From CBDAPX01 sp965198725 (lineage in GTDB: Bacteria > Pseudomonadota > Alphaproteobacteria > Rhodobacterales > Rhodobacteraceae), in the NCBI GenBank assembly GCA_965198725.1, contig CBDAPX010000002.1:806001-870000 (forward strand): DNA of 64,000 nucleotides, in the 5' to 3' direction. Made by a program: the position numbers and the translations under genes. Below the pieces are notes generated by a model that saw only the letters and a list, made by a program, of their open reading frames with translations, did no database searches and was not told the DNA's origin. Of this stretch, positions 35,152-43,083 are shown piece by piece; position 1 is the stretch's first letter, and each line of letters starts with the position of its first letter.

Positions 35152-36180
35152 ATGAAATTGTTCGCAACCGCCGCTGCGGTGACCGTCGGCGCACTGATGG
35201 CTACAACAGCCCTCGCTCAGGATATCACCGTGGGTGTCAGCTGGTCGAACTTCCAGGAAGAGCGTTGGAAAACCGACGAAGCCGCAATCAAAGCAGCGCT
35301 GGATGCTGCCGGTGCCGCTTATGTGTCTTCGGACGCACAGAGCTCATCCGCAAAGCAGCTTTCGGATGTTGAATCGCTGATCGCTCAGGGCGTTGACGCT
35401 CTGATCATTCTGGCACAGGACGCGTCGGCCATCTCGCCGGCCGTTCAAGCCGCCGCTGACGAAGGCATCCCGGTCGTTGGGTATGACCGCCTGATCGATG
35501 ACAGCCGCGCATTCTACCTGACTTTCGACAACGTCGAAGTTGGCCGCATGCAGGCGCGCGCCGTTTTGGCCGCGCAGCCCAAGGGCAACTACGTCATGAT
35601 CAAAGGCTCGCCGACTGACCCGAACGCAGACTTCCTGCGCGGTGGTCAGCAAGAAGTGCTTCAAGACGCGATTGACGCAGGCGATATCACCATCGTGGCC
35701 GAGGCCTATACCGATGGCTGGCTGCCGGCCAACGCTCAGCGCAACATGGAACAGATCCTGACCGCGCAAGACAACAACGTTGATGCGGTTGTTGCGTCGA
35801 ATGACGGGACCGCAGGCGGTGTTGTTGCCGCGTTGACAGCGCAGGGCATGGATGGCCTGCCGGTGTCGGGTCAGGATGGTGACCACGCCGCTCTGAACCG
35901 CGTTGCCAAGGGCACCCAAACCGTATCGGTCTGGAAAGACGCGCGTGACCTCGGCCGTGCCGCAGGTGAAATTGCGGTTGCTCTGGCCGGTGGCACAGCC
36001 ATGGCTGATGTCGCCAACGCACAATCCTGGACATCGCCGGGCGGCACAGAGATGACCGCCGTGTTCCTGGCACCGGTTCCGGTGACCGCCGACAACCTGT
36101 CGGATGTCGTTGATGCCGGTTGGATCACCCAAGAGTCGCTTTGCCAAGGTGTGTCGGGCGGTCCCGCGCCCTGTAACTAA
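35152..36180 (+). CDS. xylF: Xylose ABC transporter substrate-binding protein
   Basis: This 342-residue periplasmic binding protein begins with a signal peptide MKLFATAAAVTVGALMATTA cleaved near ALAQ. The mature part has the sugar-binding type I fold: ITVGVSWSNFQEERWKTDEA, then DALIILAQDASAISPAVQAA and PVVGYDRLIDDS. It captures xylose (and possibly glucose) for XylHG. The start has GGGAGGAC 7 bases upstream. The transcript passes through a strong intercistronic hairpin before xylH. Confidence 0.93.
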   Translation: MKLFATAAAVTVGALMATTALAQDITVGVSWSNFQEERWKTDEAAIKAALDAAGAAYVSSDAQSSSAKQLSDVESLIAQGVDALIILAQDASAISPAVQAAADEGIPVVGYDRLIDDSRAFYLTFDNVEVGRMQARAVLAAQPKGNYVMIKGSPTDPNADFLRGGQQEVLQDAIDAGDITIVAEAYTDGWLPANAQRNMEQILTAQDNNVDAVVASNDGTAGGVVAALTAQGMDGLPVSGQDGDHAALNRVAKGTQTVSVWKDARDLGRAAGEIAVALAGGTAMADVANAQSWTSPGGTEMTAVFLAPVPVTADNLSDVVDAGWITQESLCQGVSGGPAPCN

Positions 36181-36195
36181 GGCAAATTAAACCCG

Positions 36196-36230
36196 CCCGT
36201 TGCCTTGCAGGCCAAGGCAACGGGTTTTTT
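36196..36230 (+). terminator. Intercistronic terminator/attenuator between xylF and xylH
   Basis: Perfect 12-base arms CCCGTTGCCTTG (36196-36207) and CAAGGCAACGGG (36213-36224) with a 5-base loop are followed by TTTTTT (36225-36230). It should end or protect most xylF mRNAs and lower xylHG and glk expression. The hairpin ends only 16 bases before the xylH start. Confidence 0.9.
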
Positions 36231-36246
36231 ACATCCGGAGATCGTC

Positions 36247-37539
36247 ATGACCGACACTTCTGCTCCTTCAGCCCCGGTCCGGCGCAACATTTTTGAGACG
36301 CTGGAACTCGATACACGCCTTTTGGGCATGATCGGCGCTTTCGTCCTGTTGTGCCTTGGCTTTGACCTGATTACCGATGGTCGCTTTCTGACCGCGCGGA
36401 ACATTTTTAACCTGACCATTCAGACGGTGTCCGTGGCGATCATGGCGACCGGAATGGTGTTCGTCATTGTCACCCGCCATATCGACCTTTCCGTCGGCTC
36501 TTTGCTGGCGACATGTTCGGCGGTCATGGCCATGACGCAGACACAAATTCTGCCAGAGATGCTGGGCCTTGGCCTGAACCATCCGGCAACGTGGTTGATC
36601 ACAGTCATTGTTGGTCTGATCACCGGAACTGTGATCGGGGCCTTTCACGGCTGGCTAGTCGGTTACCTGATGATCCCTGCCTTTATCGTGACACTCGGCG
36701 GTCTGCTGGTTTGGCGGAACGTTGCGTGGTACCTGACCGACGGCCAAACTATTGGCCCGCTGGACAGCACCTTTATGATTTTTGGTGGTATCAACGGCAC
36801 CATGGGCGAAACCTGGTCCTGGATTATCGGCATTCTCGCCGCTTTGGCCGCCGTGGCCGCGATTTTTCAGGGCCGCCGGAACAAATCCAAGCATGGTTTT
36901 GCGGTGAAACCGCTTTGGGCAGAAGGTCTGCTCGCCGGGATCACAACGGTTGGCATCCTGGGCTTTGTCTGGATCCTGAACAGCTATCAGATTCCTGAAC
37001 GCCGTCTGGCACGTATGTTCGCCGCACGCGGAGAAGAAATGCCCGAAGGCTTTACCGCAGCCTATGGTTTGCCAATCTCGGTTCTGATCCTGATTGCCGT
37101 CGCCGTTGTCATGACGATCATCGCCAAACGGACGCGGCTGGGGCGTTATATCTTTGCGACCGGTGGCAACCCGGATGCGGCAGAACTGTCGGGCATCAAC
37201 ACGCGCATGCTGACCGTAAAGGTCTTTGCCATGATGGGTGCGCTTTGTGCCTTGTCGGCGGTCGTCGCCTCGGCGCGGCTTGCAAACCACTCCAACGACA
37301 TCGGGACGTTGGACGAGCTGCGCGTGATTGCGGCAGCCGTGATCGGTGGCACCGCATTGTCGGGTGGTCTTGGCACGATCCACGGCGCGATCCTCGGTGC
37401 CTTGATCATGCAATCGCTGCAATCGGGTATGGCAATGGTGGGCGTTGACGCGCCATTCCAGAACATTGTCGTCGGCATCGTGCTGGTCGCAGCCGTCCTG
37501 ATCGACATCATCTATCGCAAGCGCACAGGAGCTAAGTGA
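36247..37539 (+). CDS. xylH: Xylose ABC transporter permease
   Basis: The 430-residue membrane protein has about ten hydrophobic segments and the RbsC/XylH family signature, including VIVTRHIDLSVGSLLA near residue 80 and the EAA-like cytosolic loop around LSGINTRMLTVKVFAMMGAL. It forms the channel of the ABC importer. The start at 36247 follows CATCCGGAG. The stop codon TGA overlaps the ATG of xylG. Confidence 0.92.
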   Translation: MTDTSAPSAPVRRNIFETLELDTRLLGMIGAFVLLCLGFDLITDGRFLTARNIFNLTIQTVSVAIMATGMVFVIVTRHIDLSVGSLLATCSAVMAMTQTQILPEMLGLGLNHPATWLITVIVGLITGTVIGAFHGWLVGYLMIPAFIVTLGGLLVWRNVAWYLTDGQTIGPLDSTFMIFGGINGTMGETWSWIIGILAALAAVAAIFQGRRNKSKHGFAVKPLWAEGLLAGITTVGILGFVWILNSYQIPERRLARMFAARGEEMPEGFTAAYGLPISVLILIAVAVVMTIIAKRTRLGRYIFATGGNPDAAELSGINTRMLTVKVFAMMGALCALSAVVASARLANHSNDIGTLDELRVIAAAVIGGTALSGGLGTIHGAILGALIMQSLQSGMAMVGVDAPFQNIVVGIVLVAAVLIDIIYRKRTGAK

Positions 37540-38303
37540 TGACCACTCCACTCGTAGATATGCGTGACATCTGCATCTCCTTTGGCGGGGTGCACGCGGT
37601 CGACCATGTAAGCGTTGATCTTCATCCGGGCGAAGTTGTGGGCCTTTTGGGCCACAACGGGGCGGGCAAGTCGACACTGATCAAGATCCTGTCCGGGGCC
37701 TATCAAATGGACTCTGGCGAGATTTACATCAACGGTGACAAGGCCGAAATCCGTAACCCGCGCGATGCACGCGCACTGAATATTGAGACGATTTATCAGA
37801 CACTTGCATTGGCTGATAACCTCGATGCCGCATCGAACCTCTTTTTGGGGCGCGAGCTGGTGACGCCGCTGGGTTTTGTCGATGAAGACGCAATGGAAGC
37901 AGAGTGTCGCAAGATCATGGGCCGCCTGAACCCGAACTTCAAAAAGTTTGCGGAACCGGTATCGGCCTTGTCCGGCGGTCAACGTCAATCGGTTGCAATT
38001 GCACGCGCGGTCTATTTCAACGCGCGTATCCTGATCATGGACGAACCCACGGCGGCTCTGGGTCCGCACGAAACACAGATGGTGTCGGAACTGATCCAGC
38101 AACTCAAAGCCGAAGGGATCGGCATTTTCCTGATTAGCCATGATATCCATGATGTCATGGAGCTGTGTGATCGGGCATCGGTCATGAAAAACGGGAAACT
38201 CGTTGGTACAGTTGACGTCAAGGACGTGACGGATGATGACTTGCTTGGCATGATCATTTTGGGCAAACACCCCCATGAAAAGGCCGAACCGGCCGACGCC
38301 TAA
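37539..38303 (+). CDS. xylG: Xylose ABC transporter ATP-binding protein (single domain)
   Basis: The protein (254 aa) contains one ABC domain: Walker A GHNGAGKST, signature LSGGQRQSVAIARA and Walker B ILIMDEPTAAL. Enterobacterial XylG is twice as long, with two fused domains, so this ATPase must work as a homodimer. The ATG at 37539 overlaps the last base of the xylH stop (TGATG). It powers the XylFHG importer. Confidence 0.92.
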   Translation: MTTPLVDMRDICISFGGVHAVDHVSVDLHPGEVVGLLGHNGAGKSTLIKILSGAYQMDSGEIYINGDKAEIRNPRDARALNIETIYQTLALADNLDAASNLFLGRELVTPLGFVDEDAMEAECRKIMGRLNPNFKKFAEPVSALSGGQRQSVAIARAVYFNARILIMDEPTAALGPHETQMVSELIQQLKAEGIGIFLISHDIHDVMELCDRASVMKNGKLVGTVDVKDVTDDDLLGMIILGKHPHEKAEPADA

Positions 38304-38326
38304 CGCTTTGCATAAAGGACTTTGCA

Positions 38327-39247
38327 ATGCCTGCTCTGGTTTCAGATGTTGGCGGCACAAACACCCGCCTCGCGCTGGTCGACAGCGCGGGGCGTTTGGT
38401 GTCCAAGCCCCATCGGTATCGCAACGACGATCACGACGGTTTTCTCAGCGCCGCCAAAACCTTTCTTGGCGAACAAGGTGGCCCGGACCTGTCCGGCGCT
38501 TGCATCGCGATTGCCGGACCCGTTTCGGTCAAATCCGCACGTTTGACGAACCGGGACTGGAATTTCGATTCCGGTGAGATTTCGCAGCAATTGGCGATCC
38601 CGGGCGTGCGGCTGATCAACGATATTGTCGCTTTGGGCCACAGCCTTGGCTCTTTGTCCGATGACCAGATTTCTGCGCTGCGCCCGTTGGGCAACCCGGT
38701 TGGAAATGGCCAGCGACTGGTCGTTGGCATCGGCACCGGTTTGAACGTTTGCATGGCGAAAGACATGCATGGTGCATCGGCCGTTATGGAAGCAGAGTTT
38801 GGCCACAGTGCCCTTCCGGTTCCCGTGGCCGCGCGCCTTGATGAGGCCGTCGCAGGTGCATCGGCGCAGTTCGCAACGGCAGAGCATCTGTTTTCCGGCA
38901 GGGGTGTCAGCCGGCTGTTTCGCCTTCTGTCAGGCGAAACGGATGTGCCCGCGCATGTCGTGGCAGAGCGTGCTCAAGAGGGGGGCATCGCGCAAGAGTG
39001 TCTCGCCTTGGGATCTGAATTGTTGGGCCTGATCACCCGCGATATCTATCTGCATTATATGCCCGCAGATGGCATATATTTCGCCGGCACCGTGGCGCGG
39101 AGCCTGTTGCAGGGGCCATCGCGCAGTGCCTTTTTGGACGCGTTCCATATGCAGGGACAATTCGAACAGGACGCCGCCAATGTGCCGCTGTCGCTGATCA
39201 CGGATGATGCCGCCGCCCTGTCGGGCTGCGCGCAGGCGCTTATCTGA
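38327..39247 (+). CDS. glk: Glucokinase
   Basis: The 306-residue enzyme phosphorylates glucose with ATP. It has the N-terminal phosphate motif DVGGTNTRLAL, the AIAGPV segment, the NDIVALGHS loop with catalytic Asp and VVGIGTGLNVC. It belongs to the non-ROK Glk family. Its place at the end of the xylFHG operon suggests that the ABC importer also brings in glucose. The next 67 bases hold a terminator. Confidence 0.92.
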   Translation: MPALVSDVGGTNTRLALVDSAGRLVSKPHRYRNDDHDGFLSAAKTFLGEQGGPDLSGACIAIAGPVSVKSARLTNRDWNFDSGEISQQLAIPGVRLINDIVALGHSLGSLSDDQISALRPLGNPVGNGQRLVVGIGTGLNVCMAKDMHGASAVMEAEFGHSALPVPVAARLDEAVAGASAQFATAEHLFSGRGVSRLFRLLSGETDVPAHVVAERAQEGGIAQECLALGSELLGLITRDIYLHYMPADGIYFAGTVARSLLQGPSRSAFLDAFHMQGQFEQDAANVPLSLITDDAAALSGCAQALI

Positions 39248-39252
39248 TAAAG

Positions 39253-39293
39253 GTCGGCGGGTGGTCTAGCACCTCACCCGCCGACGCACTTTT
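39253..39293 (+). terminator. Rho-independent terminator after glk
   Basis: Arms GTCGGCGGGTG (39253-39263) and CACCCGCCGAC (39275-39285) enclose an 11-base loop. Only four T residues follow at 39290-39293, so termination may be moderate. Confidence 0.65.
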
Positions 39294-39314
39294 CAGACGA
39301 TTTGCAAAGGCCGT

Positions 39315-39965
39315 TCAGCTGCGCGGCAATGCCGCCGCTGCTTTGGCCAATGCTTCGATCTCGCCCCATTTACCTGCATCCATCAATCCTTTGGGCGCAA
39401 CCCAGCTGCCGCCCGCGCAAACCACGTTGGGCAGGCTCAGATAGCTTTCCGCGTTGGATGGGCTGACGCCACCTGTGGGACAGAAAGAGATTTGGGGCAG
39501 CGGCGAGGCCAGCGATTTAAGCGCAGGTGCACCGCCTGATGCTTCTGCCGGAAAGAACTTCAGCATGTCATATCCGCGTTCAAACAGCGCCATGGCTTCG
39601 CTCGCTGTTGCAGCACCGGGCAGCATCGGCAGCTCTGCGGCTTCACAGGCGCCGAGCAGCTTGTCTGTCGCACCTGGGGAAACGGCAAAGGTCGCACCAG
39701 CCGCCTTGGCCGCTGCTGCATCCGCCGGGGTGATGACCGTTCCGGCACCGACGACAGCGCCGCTGATCCCGGACATCGCCTTGATCGCGTCCAAGGCAAC
39801 CGGCGTGCGCAGGGTGACTTCGAGCATTGGCAATCCACCGGCGACCAAGGCTTCGCCCAAAGGCACCGCATGGGCCAGATCATGGACCACAATCACCGGG
39901 ACAATCGGTGCAATCTCACACATCTGGCGGGTTTGGCGGCTCGCATCAGCAGCGCTCAGGGTCAT
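39315..39965 (-). CDS. eda: KDPG aldolase
   Basis: The 216-residue aldolase splits 2-keto-3-deoxy-6-phosphogluconate into pyruvate and glyceraldehyde 3-phosphate, the last step of the Entner-Doudoroff pathway. It has MLEVTLRTPVALDAI (catalytic Glu), the Schiff-base Lys in YDMLKFFPAE, and FCPTGGVSPSNAESYL. It starts 3 bases after the edd stop codon and is transcribed with it. Confidence 0.95.
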   Translation of the reverse strand: MTLSAADASRQTRQMCEIAPIVPVIVVHDLAHAVPLGEALVAGGLPMLEVTLRTPVALDAIKAMSGISGAVVGAGTVITPADAAAAKAAGATFAVSPGATDKLLGACEAAELPMLPGAATASEAMALFERGYDMLKFFPAEASGGAPALKSLASPLPQISFCPTGGVSPSNAESYLSLPNVVCAGGSWVAPKGLMDAGKWGEIEALAKAAAALPRS

Positions 39966-39968
39966 GGT

Positions 39969-41777
39969 TTATACTCCAAAAATAGTTGCGCCGGTGTCTG
40001 CGGACCCGACGTTTTGGCGGAAGAGGGCAAAAAGCTCGCGCCCGGTTCCAAATTCATTGGCGCTCAGGTCCTCGGTCACAACGGGGCGGTCCATGACGCC
40101 TGGCGTCAGGATTTCCAGATCGCCAGAGACGGCATCGACCCGCACAAGGTCCCCGTCCTGTAACTTGGCAATGGCTCCACCGTCCACCGCTTCGGGGCAA
40201 ACATGGATCGCGGCGGGCACTTTACCCGACGCCCCCGACATCCGGCCATCTGTGACCAGCGCCACCTTTTGACCGCGTCCCTGCAGGATCGACAGCAAAG
40301 GCGTCAGGCTGTGCAGCTCCGGCATCCCGTTCGATTTCGGGCCTTGGAAACGAACAACGACGATCACGTCATCGGTAAATTCGCCGGCTTTGAACGCCGC
40401 TTTGACCTCGTTCTGATCTTTGAACACGCGGACCGGGGCCTCAACGACCTGATGCTCCGGCGCGACAGCGGACACTTTCATGACCGCTGTACCGAGGTTG
40501 CCGGTCAACCGCTTCAAACCACCTGTGGGCTGAAACGGATCGCTGGCCGGACGCAGAATCTTGTCATTCAGGCTTTCCTTTGTGCCTCCGGACCATGTGA
40601 CCTCGCCATTCTGGAATTTCGGCTCTTGTGTATAGCCGTCCAGCCCGCCGCCAAAAACGGTGCGCGTATCGGGATGCAACATGGCGTCGTCCAAAAGGCT
40701 GCCGATCATATAGCCCAATCCGCCCGCGGCGTGGAAATGGTTGACATCCGCCAAGCCGTTCGGATAGACCCGCGCCATCAAGGGCGTGACATCCGAAATC
40801 TCTGCAAAATCCTGCCAGTCGATCAGGATGCCACCGGCGCGCGCCATCGCGACCAGGTGGATGACCAAATTTGTGGACCCGCCAGTTGCGTTCAGGCCAA
40901 CCATCCCGTTTACAAACGCCTTCTCGTCGAGGATGTCGCAGGTCGGGGTATAGTTGTTGCCGAGTGCCGAGTTGGCCAAGGCCCGCCGCGCGCCTTCACG
41001 CGTCAGCTCATCCCGCAGACCGGTATTCGGATTGACAAAGGATGCGCCGGGCAGGTGCATGCCCATGAATTCCATCAACATCTGGTTGGTGTTGGCCGTT
41101 CCGTAAAACGTGCAGGTGCCCGGACCATGATAAGCAGCCATTTCGGCGCGCATCAGCGCATCGCGGCCCACTTCGCCGGCCGCAAACTGTTGGCGCACCT
41201 TGGCTTTTTCATCGTTTGGCAGGCCGCTGATCATCGGTCCGGCGGGCAGGAACACGATGGGCAAATGGCCAAAGGTTTGGGCCGCGATGATCAGGCCCGG
41301 TACGATCTTGTCACAAACGCCAAGGAACACGGCGGCGTCAAAGACGTTGTGGCTCATCGCAACCCCGGTTGCCATGGCGATAGCATCGCGCGAAAAGAGG
41401 CTCAGCTCCATGCCCGCTTCGCCTTGGGTCACCCCGTCGCACATTGCAGGCACGCCGCCAGCGACCTGTGCCGTGCCGCCAACCTCGCGCGCGGCGGCTT
41501 TGATCAGGTCCGGGAACCGTTCGAAAGGCTGATGCGCCGACAGCATATCGTTATACGTGGTCACGATCCCAAGGTTGCCGGCACCACCTTCGGCCAACGC
41601 GTCCTGATCTGATCCCGCGGCCGCATAGGCATGTGCCTGTCCGGAACAAGACAAGTGCGCCCGCGCCGGTCCTTTGGACTGAGCGGCTTTCATTCGATCC
41701 AGATACCGTTTGCGGGTGTCGGCGCTGCGTTCGATAATACGGTCTGTGACCGCTGCGATGGATGGGTTCAATGTCAT
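39969..41777 (-). CDS. edd: 6-Phosphogluconate dehydratase
   Basis: Edd dehydrates 6-phosphogluconate to KDPG using an Fe-S cluster. The protein (602 aa, normal length) belongs to the IlvD/Edd family. It shows NLGIVTTYNDMLSAHQPFE, VPAMCDGVTQGEAGMELSLF and FLGVCDKIVPGLI, with the Cys ligands in the latter two, and a C-terminal VTDGRMSGASGKVPAAIHV. It is first in the edd-eda operon. The promoter region upstream carries a LacI-type palindrome. Confidence 0.96.
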   Translation of the reverse strand: MTLNPSIAAVTDRIIERSADTRKRYLDRMKAAQSKGPARAHLSCSGQAHAYAAAGSDQDALAEGGAGNLGIVTTYNDMLSAHQPFERFPDLIKAAAREVGGTAQVAGGVPAMCDGVTQGEAGMELSLFSRDAIAMATGVAMSHNVFDAAVFLGVCDKIVPGLIIAAQTFGHLPIVFLPAGPMISGLPNDEKAKVRQQFAAGEVGRDALMRAEMAAYHGPGTCTFYGTANTNQMLMEFMGMHLPGASFVNPNTGLRDELTREGARRALANSALGNNYTPTCDILDEKAFVNGMVGLNATGGSTNLVIHLVAMARAGGILIDWQDFAEISDVTPLMARVYPNGLADVNHFHAAGGLGYMIGSLLDDAMLHPDTRTVFGGGLDGYTQEPKFQNGEVTWSGGTKESLNDKILRPASDPFQPTGGLKRLTGNLGTAVMKVSAVAPEHQVVEAPVRVFKDQNEVKAAFKAGEFTDDVIVVVRFQGPKSNGMPELHSLTPLLSILQGRGQKVALVTDGRMSGASGKVPAAIHVCPEAVDGGAIAKLQDGDLVRVDAVSGDLEILTPGVMDRPVVTEDLSANEFGTGRELFALFRQNVGSADTGATIFGV

Positions 41778-41846
41778 CGGGTTTCCCTTTGATCTGCCGA
41801 TCTGTTGCGGAACTTAGTGCAAGACTACCACCATTTTACGACATAT

Positions 41847-41858
41847 GATAGCGCTAAC
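41847..41858. promoter_or_regulatory. LacI-type operator upstream of edd
   Basis: GATAGCGCTAAC is a 12-base palindrome with one mismatch pair. Together with the following AT it matches the site over the gap promoter. On the minus strand it overlaps a possible -10 TATCAT for edd, with TTGAGA upstream. Its spacing to the edd start is 70 bases. The same region serves the divergent DUF3572 gene. Confidence 0.55.
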
Positions 41859-41972
41859 ATTAACTTCTCAATGACCTTCTCGTCGCAGTCAAAAACCGCA
41901 GGAATCCGCTGGCAATCAGCCGTGGACACTGAAATGGTGGCGCCGAAAACCGCGGGACAGGAGCCTTTCGAC

Positions 41973-42260
41973 ATGATGCCGATGAATCCGGACAAGGCCG
42001 AAGTGGTTGGCCTGCAAGCGTTGGGCTGGCTCGTTGGGCAAGAAGAGTTGCTGCCTGTCTTTCTGGGATCGACCGGCGCGTCTGAAGCCGACATCAAATC
42101 CCGGGCCACCGATCCGGAATTCCTTGGCTCGGTTCTGGACTTTTTGCTGATGGATGACGCTTGGATTACGGGGTTTTGCGATGCGCTGTCCCTGCAATAT
42201 GACACGCCGCTTCGGGCGCGGGCAGGGTTGCCCGGCGGGGCGCAAGTAAATTGGACGTAA
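41973..42260 (+). CDS. DUF3572 protein
   Basis: This 95-residue protein has the family's features: VVGLQALGWLVGQEELLPVF, then a short linker and GSVLDFLLMDDAWITGFCDA. It is likely cytosolic and helical. Its function is unknown. The ATG at 41973 has ACAGGAGC about 10 bases upstream; a longer frame from 41805 would overlap the edd operator and is unlikely. It is 10 bases before the HAD hydrolase gene, so the two probably form an operon. Confidence 0.82.
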   Translation: MMPMNPDKAEVVGLQALGWLVGQEELLPVFLGSTGASEADIKSRATDPEFLGSVLDFLLMDDAWITGFCDALSLQYDTPLRARAGLPGGAQVNWT

Positions 42261-42270
42261 AGAGGAATAC

Positions 42271-42960
42271 ATGACCTATCAGGCGATTTTGTTCGACAAG
42301 GACGGCACGCTTTTCGACTTTGCAGCGACGTGGAACACGTGGTCGGCACAAGTGATCAAGGACCTGTCAGAAGGCGATGCCGCGCTGGCGCAGCGCATCG
42401 CCGAAACCGCCCGTTTCGACTTGTCCGCAGGGAGATTTTTGCCCGACAGCCCGATCATTGCAGGCACCAACCGCGAGGCGGCAGAGCGCTTGGCCTCGGC
42501 CGTGCCGCACAGGGATGTAGACGACATCGAACAGCACCTGATGATCAGCGCCGCAAAGGCGCCTTTAGCACCTGCCGTGCCGCTGCAGCCGTTTTGCGAC
42601 GCACTTCTGGCACGGGATCTTTTTATCGGTGTGATGACCAATGACACCGAGTACGGGGCGCGCAGCCACCTTGAAAGCGCCGGCGTTTTGGATCGGTTTC
42701 ACTTTGTTGCCGGGTTTGACAGCGGGTACGGCGCTAAACCTGCGCCTGATCCGCTTTTGGCCTTTTGTTCGGCTGTTTCAGTGGCCCCGGAGCGCGCCAT
42801 CATGGTGGGGGACAGCACGCATGATCTGATCGCAGGGCGCGCCGCAGGCATGGCCACTTTGGGCGTCTTGACCGGTATGGCAGAGACGGCAGAGCTGTCC
42901 CCTTACGCCAACGCGGTTTTGCCGGATATCGGTCATATCCCGGCTTGGCTCGATCACTGA
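42271..42960 (+). CDS. HAD-family phosphatase (phosphoglycolate phosphatase-like)
   Basis: The protein (229 aa) is a HAD hydrolase with the nucleophile motif FDKDGTLFDF (Asp9 and Asp11), motif II in GVMTNDT, the Lys in YGAKPAP and the acidic motif IMVGDSTHDLIAG. A helical cap lies between residues 15 and 85. This is the Gph-like branch. It hydrolyses a small phosphomonoester; phosphoglycolate is a guess. Confidence 0.85.
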   Translation: MTYQAILFDKDGTLFDFAATWNTWSAQVIKDLSEGDAALAQRIAETARFDLSAGRFLPDSPIIAGTNREAAERLASAVPHRDVDDIEQHLMISAAKAPLAPAVPLQPFCDALLARDLFIGVMTNDTEYGARSHLESAGVLDRFHFVAGFDSGYGAKPAPDPLLAFCSAVSVAPERAIMVGDSTHDLIAGRAAGMATLGVLTGMAETAELSPYANAVLPDIGHIPAWLDH

Positions 42961-43003
42961 TCGAACGGCTTGATGGTCCGGATGAGACCGCTTCTCGCAG
43001 AAA

Positions 43004-43020
43004 ACGACAATATGTGTCGT
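43004..43020. promoter_or_regulatory. Palindrome upstream of the MttB-like gene
   Basis: ACGACA (43004-43009) and TGTCGT (43015-43020) form a perfect inverted repeat with a 5-base spacer, 64 bases before the start. It has the size of a repressor or activator site. No known consensus is matched with certainty. Confidence 0.4.
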
Positions 43021-43083
43021 GATTGAAGAGGAGCATGCACAGGATTCCACGTCACAAAACTCTCTAAGCGACAGGAGGGTGCC

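Noticed and set aside
40203..41612. 469-codon open frame antisense to edd
   Set aside because: It is opposite the well-conserved edd coding sequence and has composition typical of antisense shadows.
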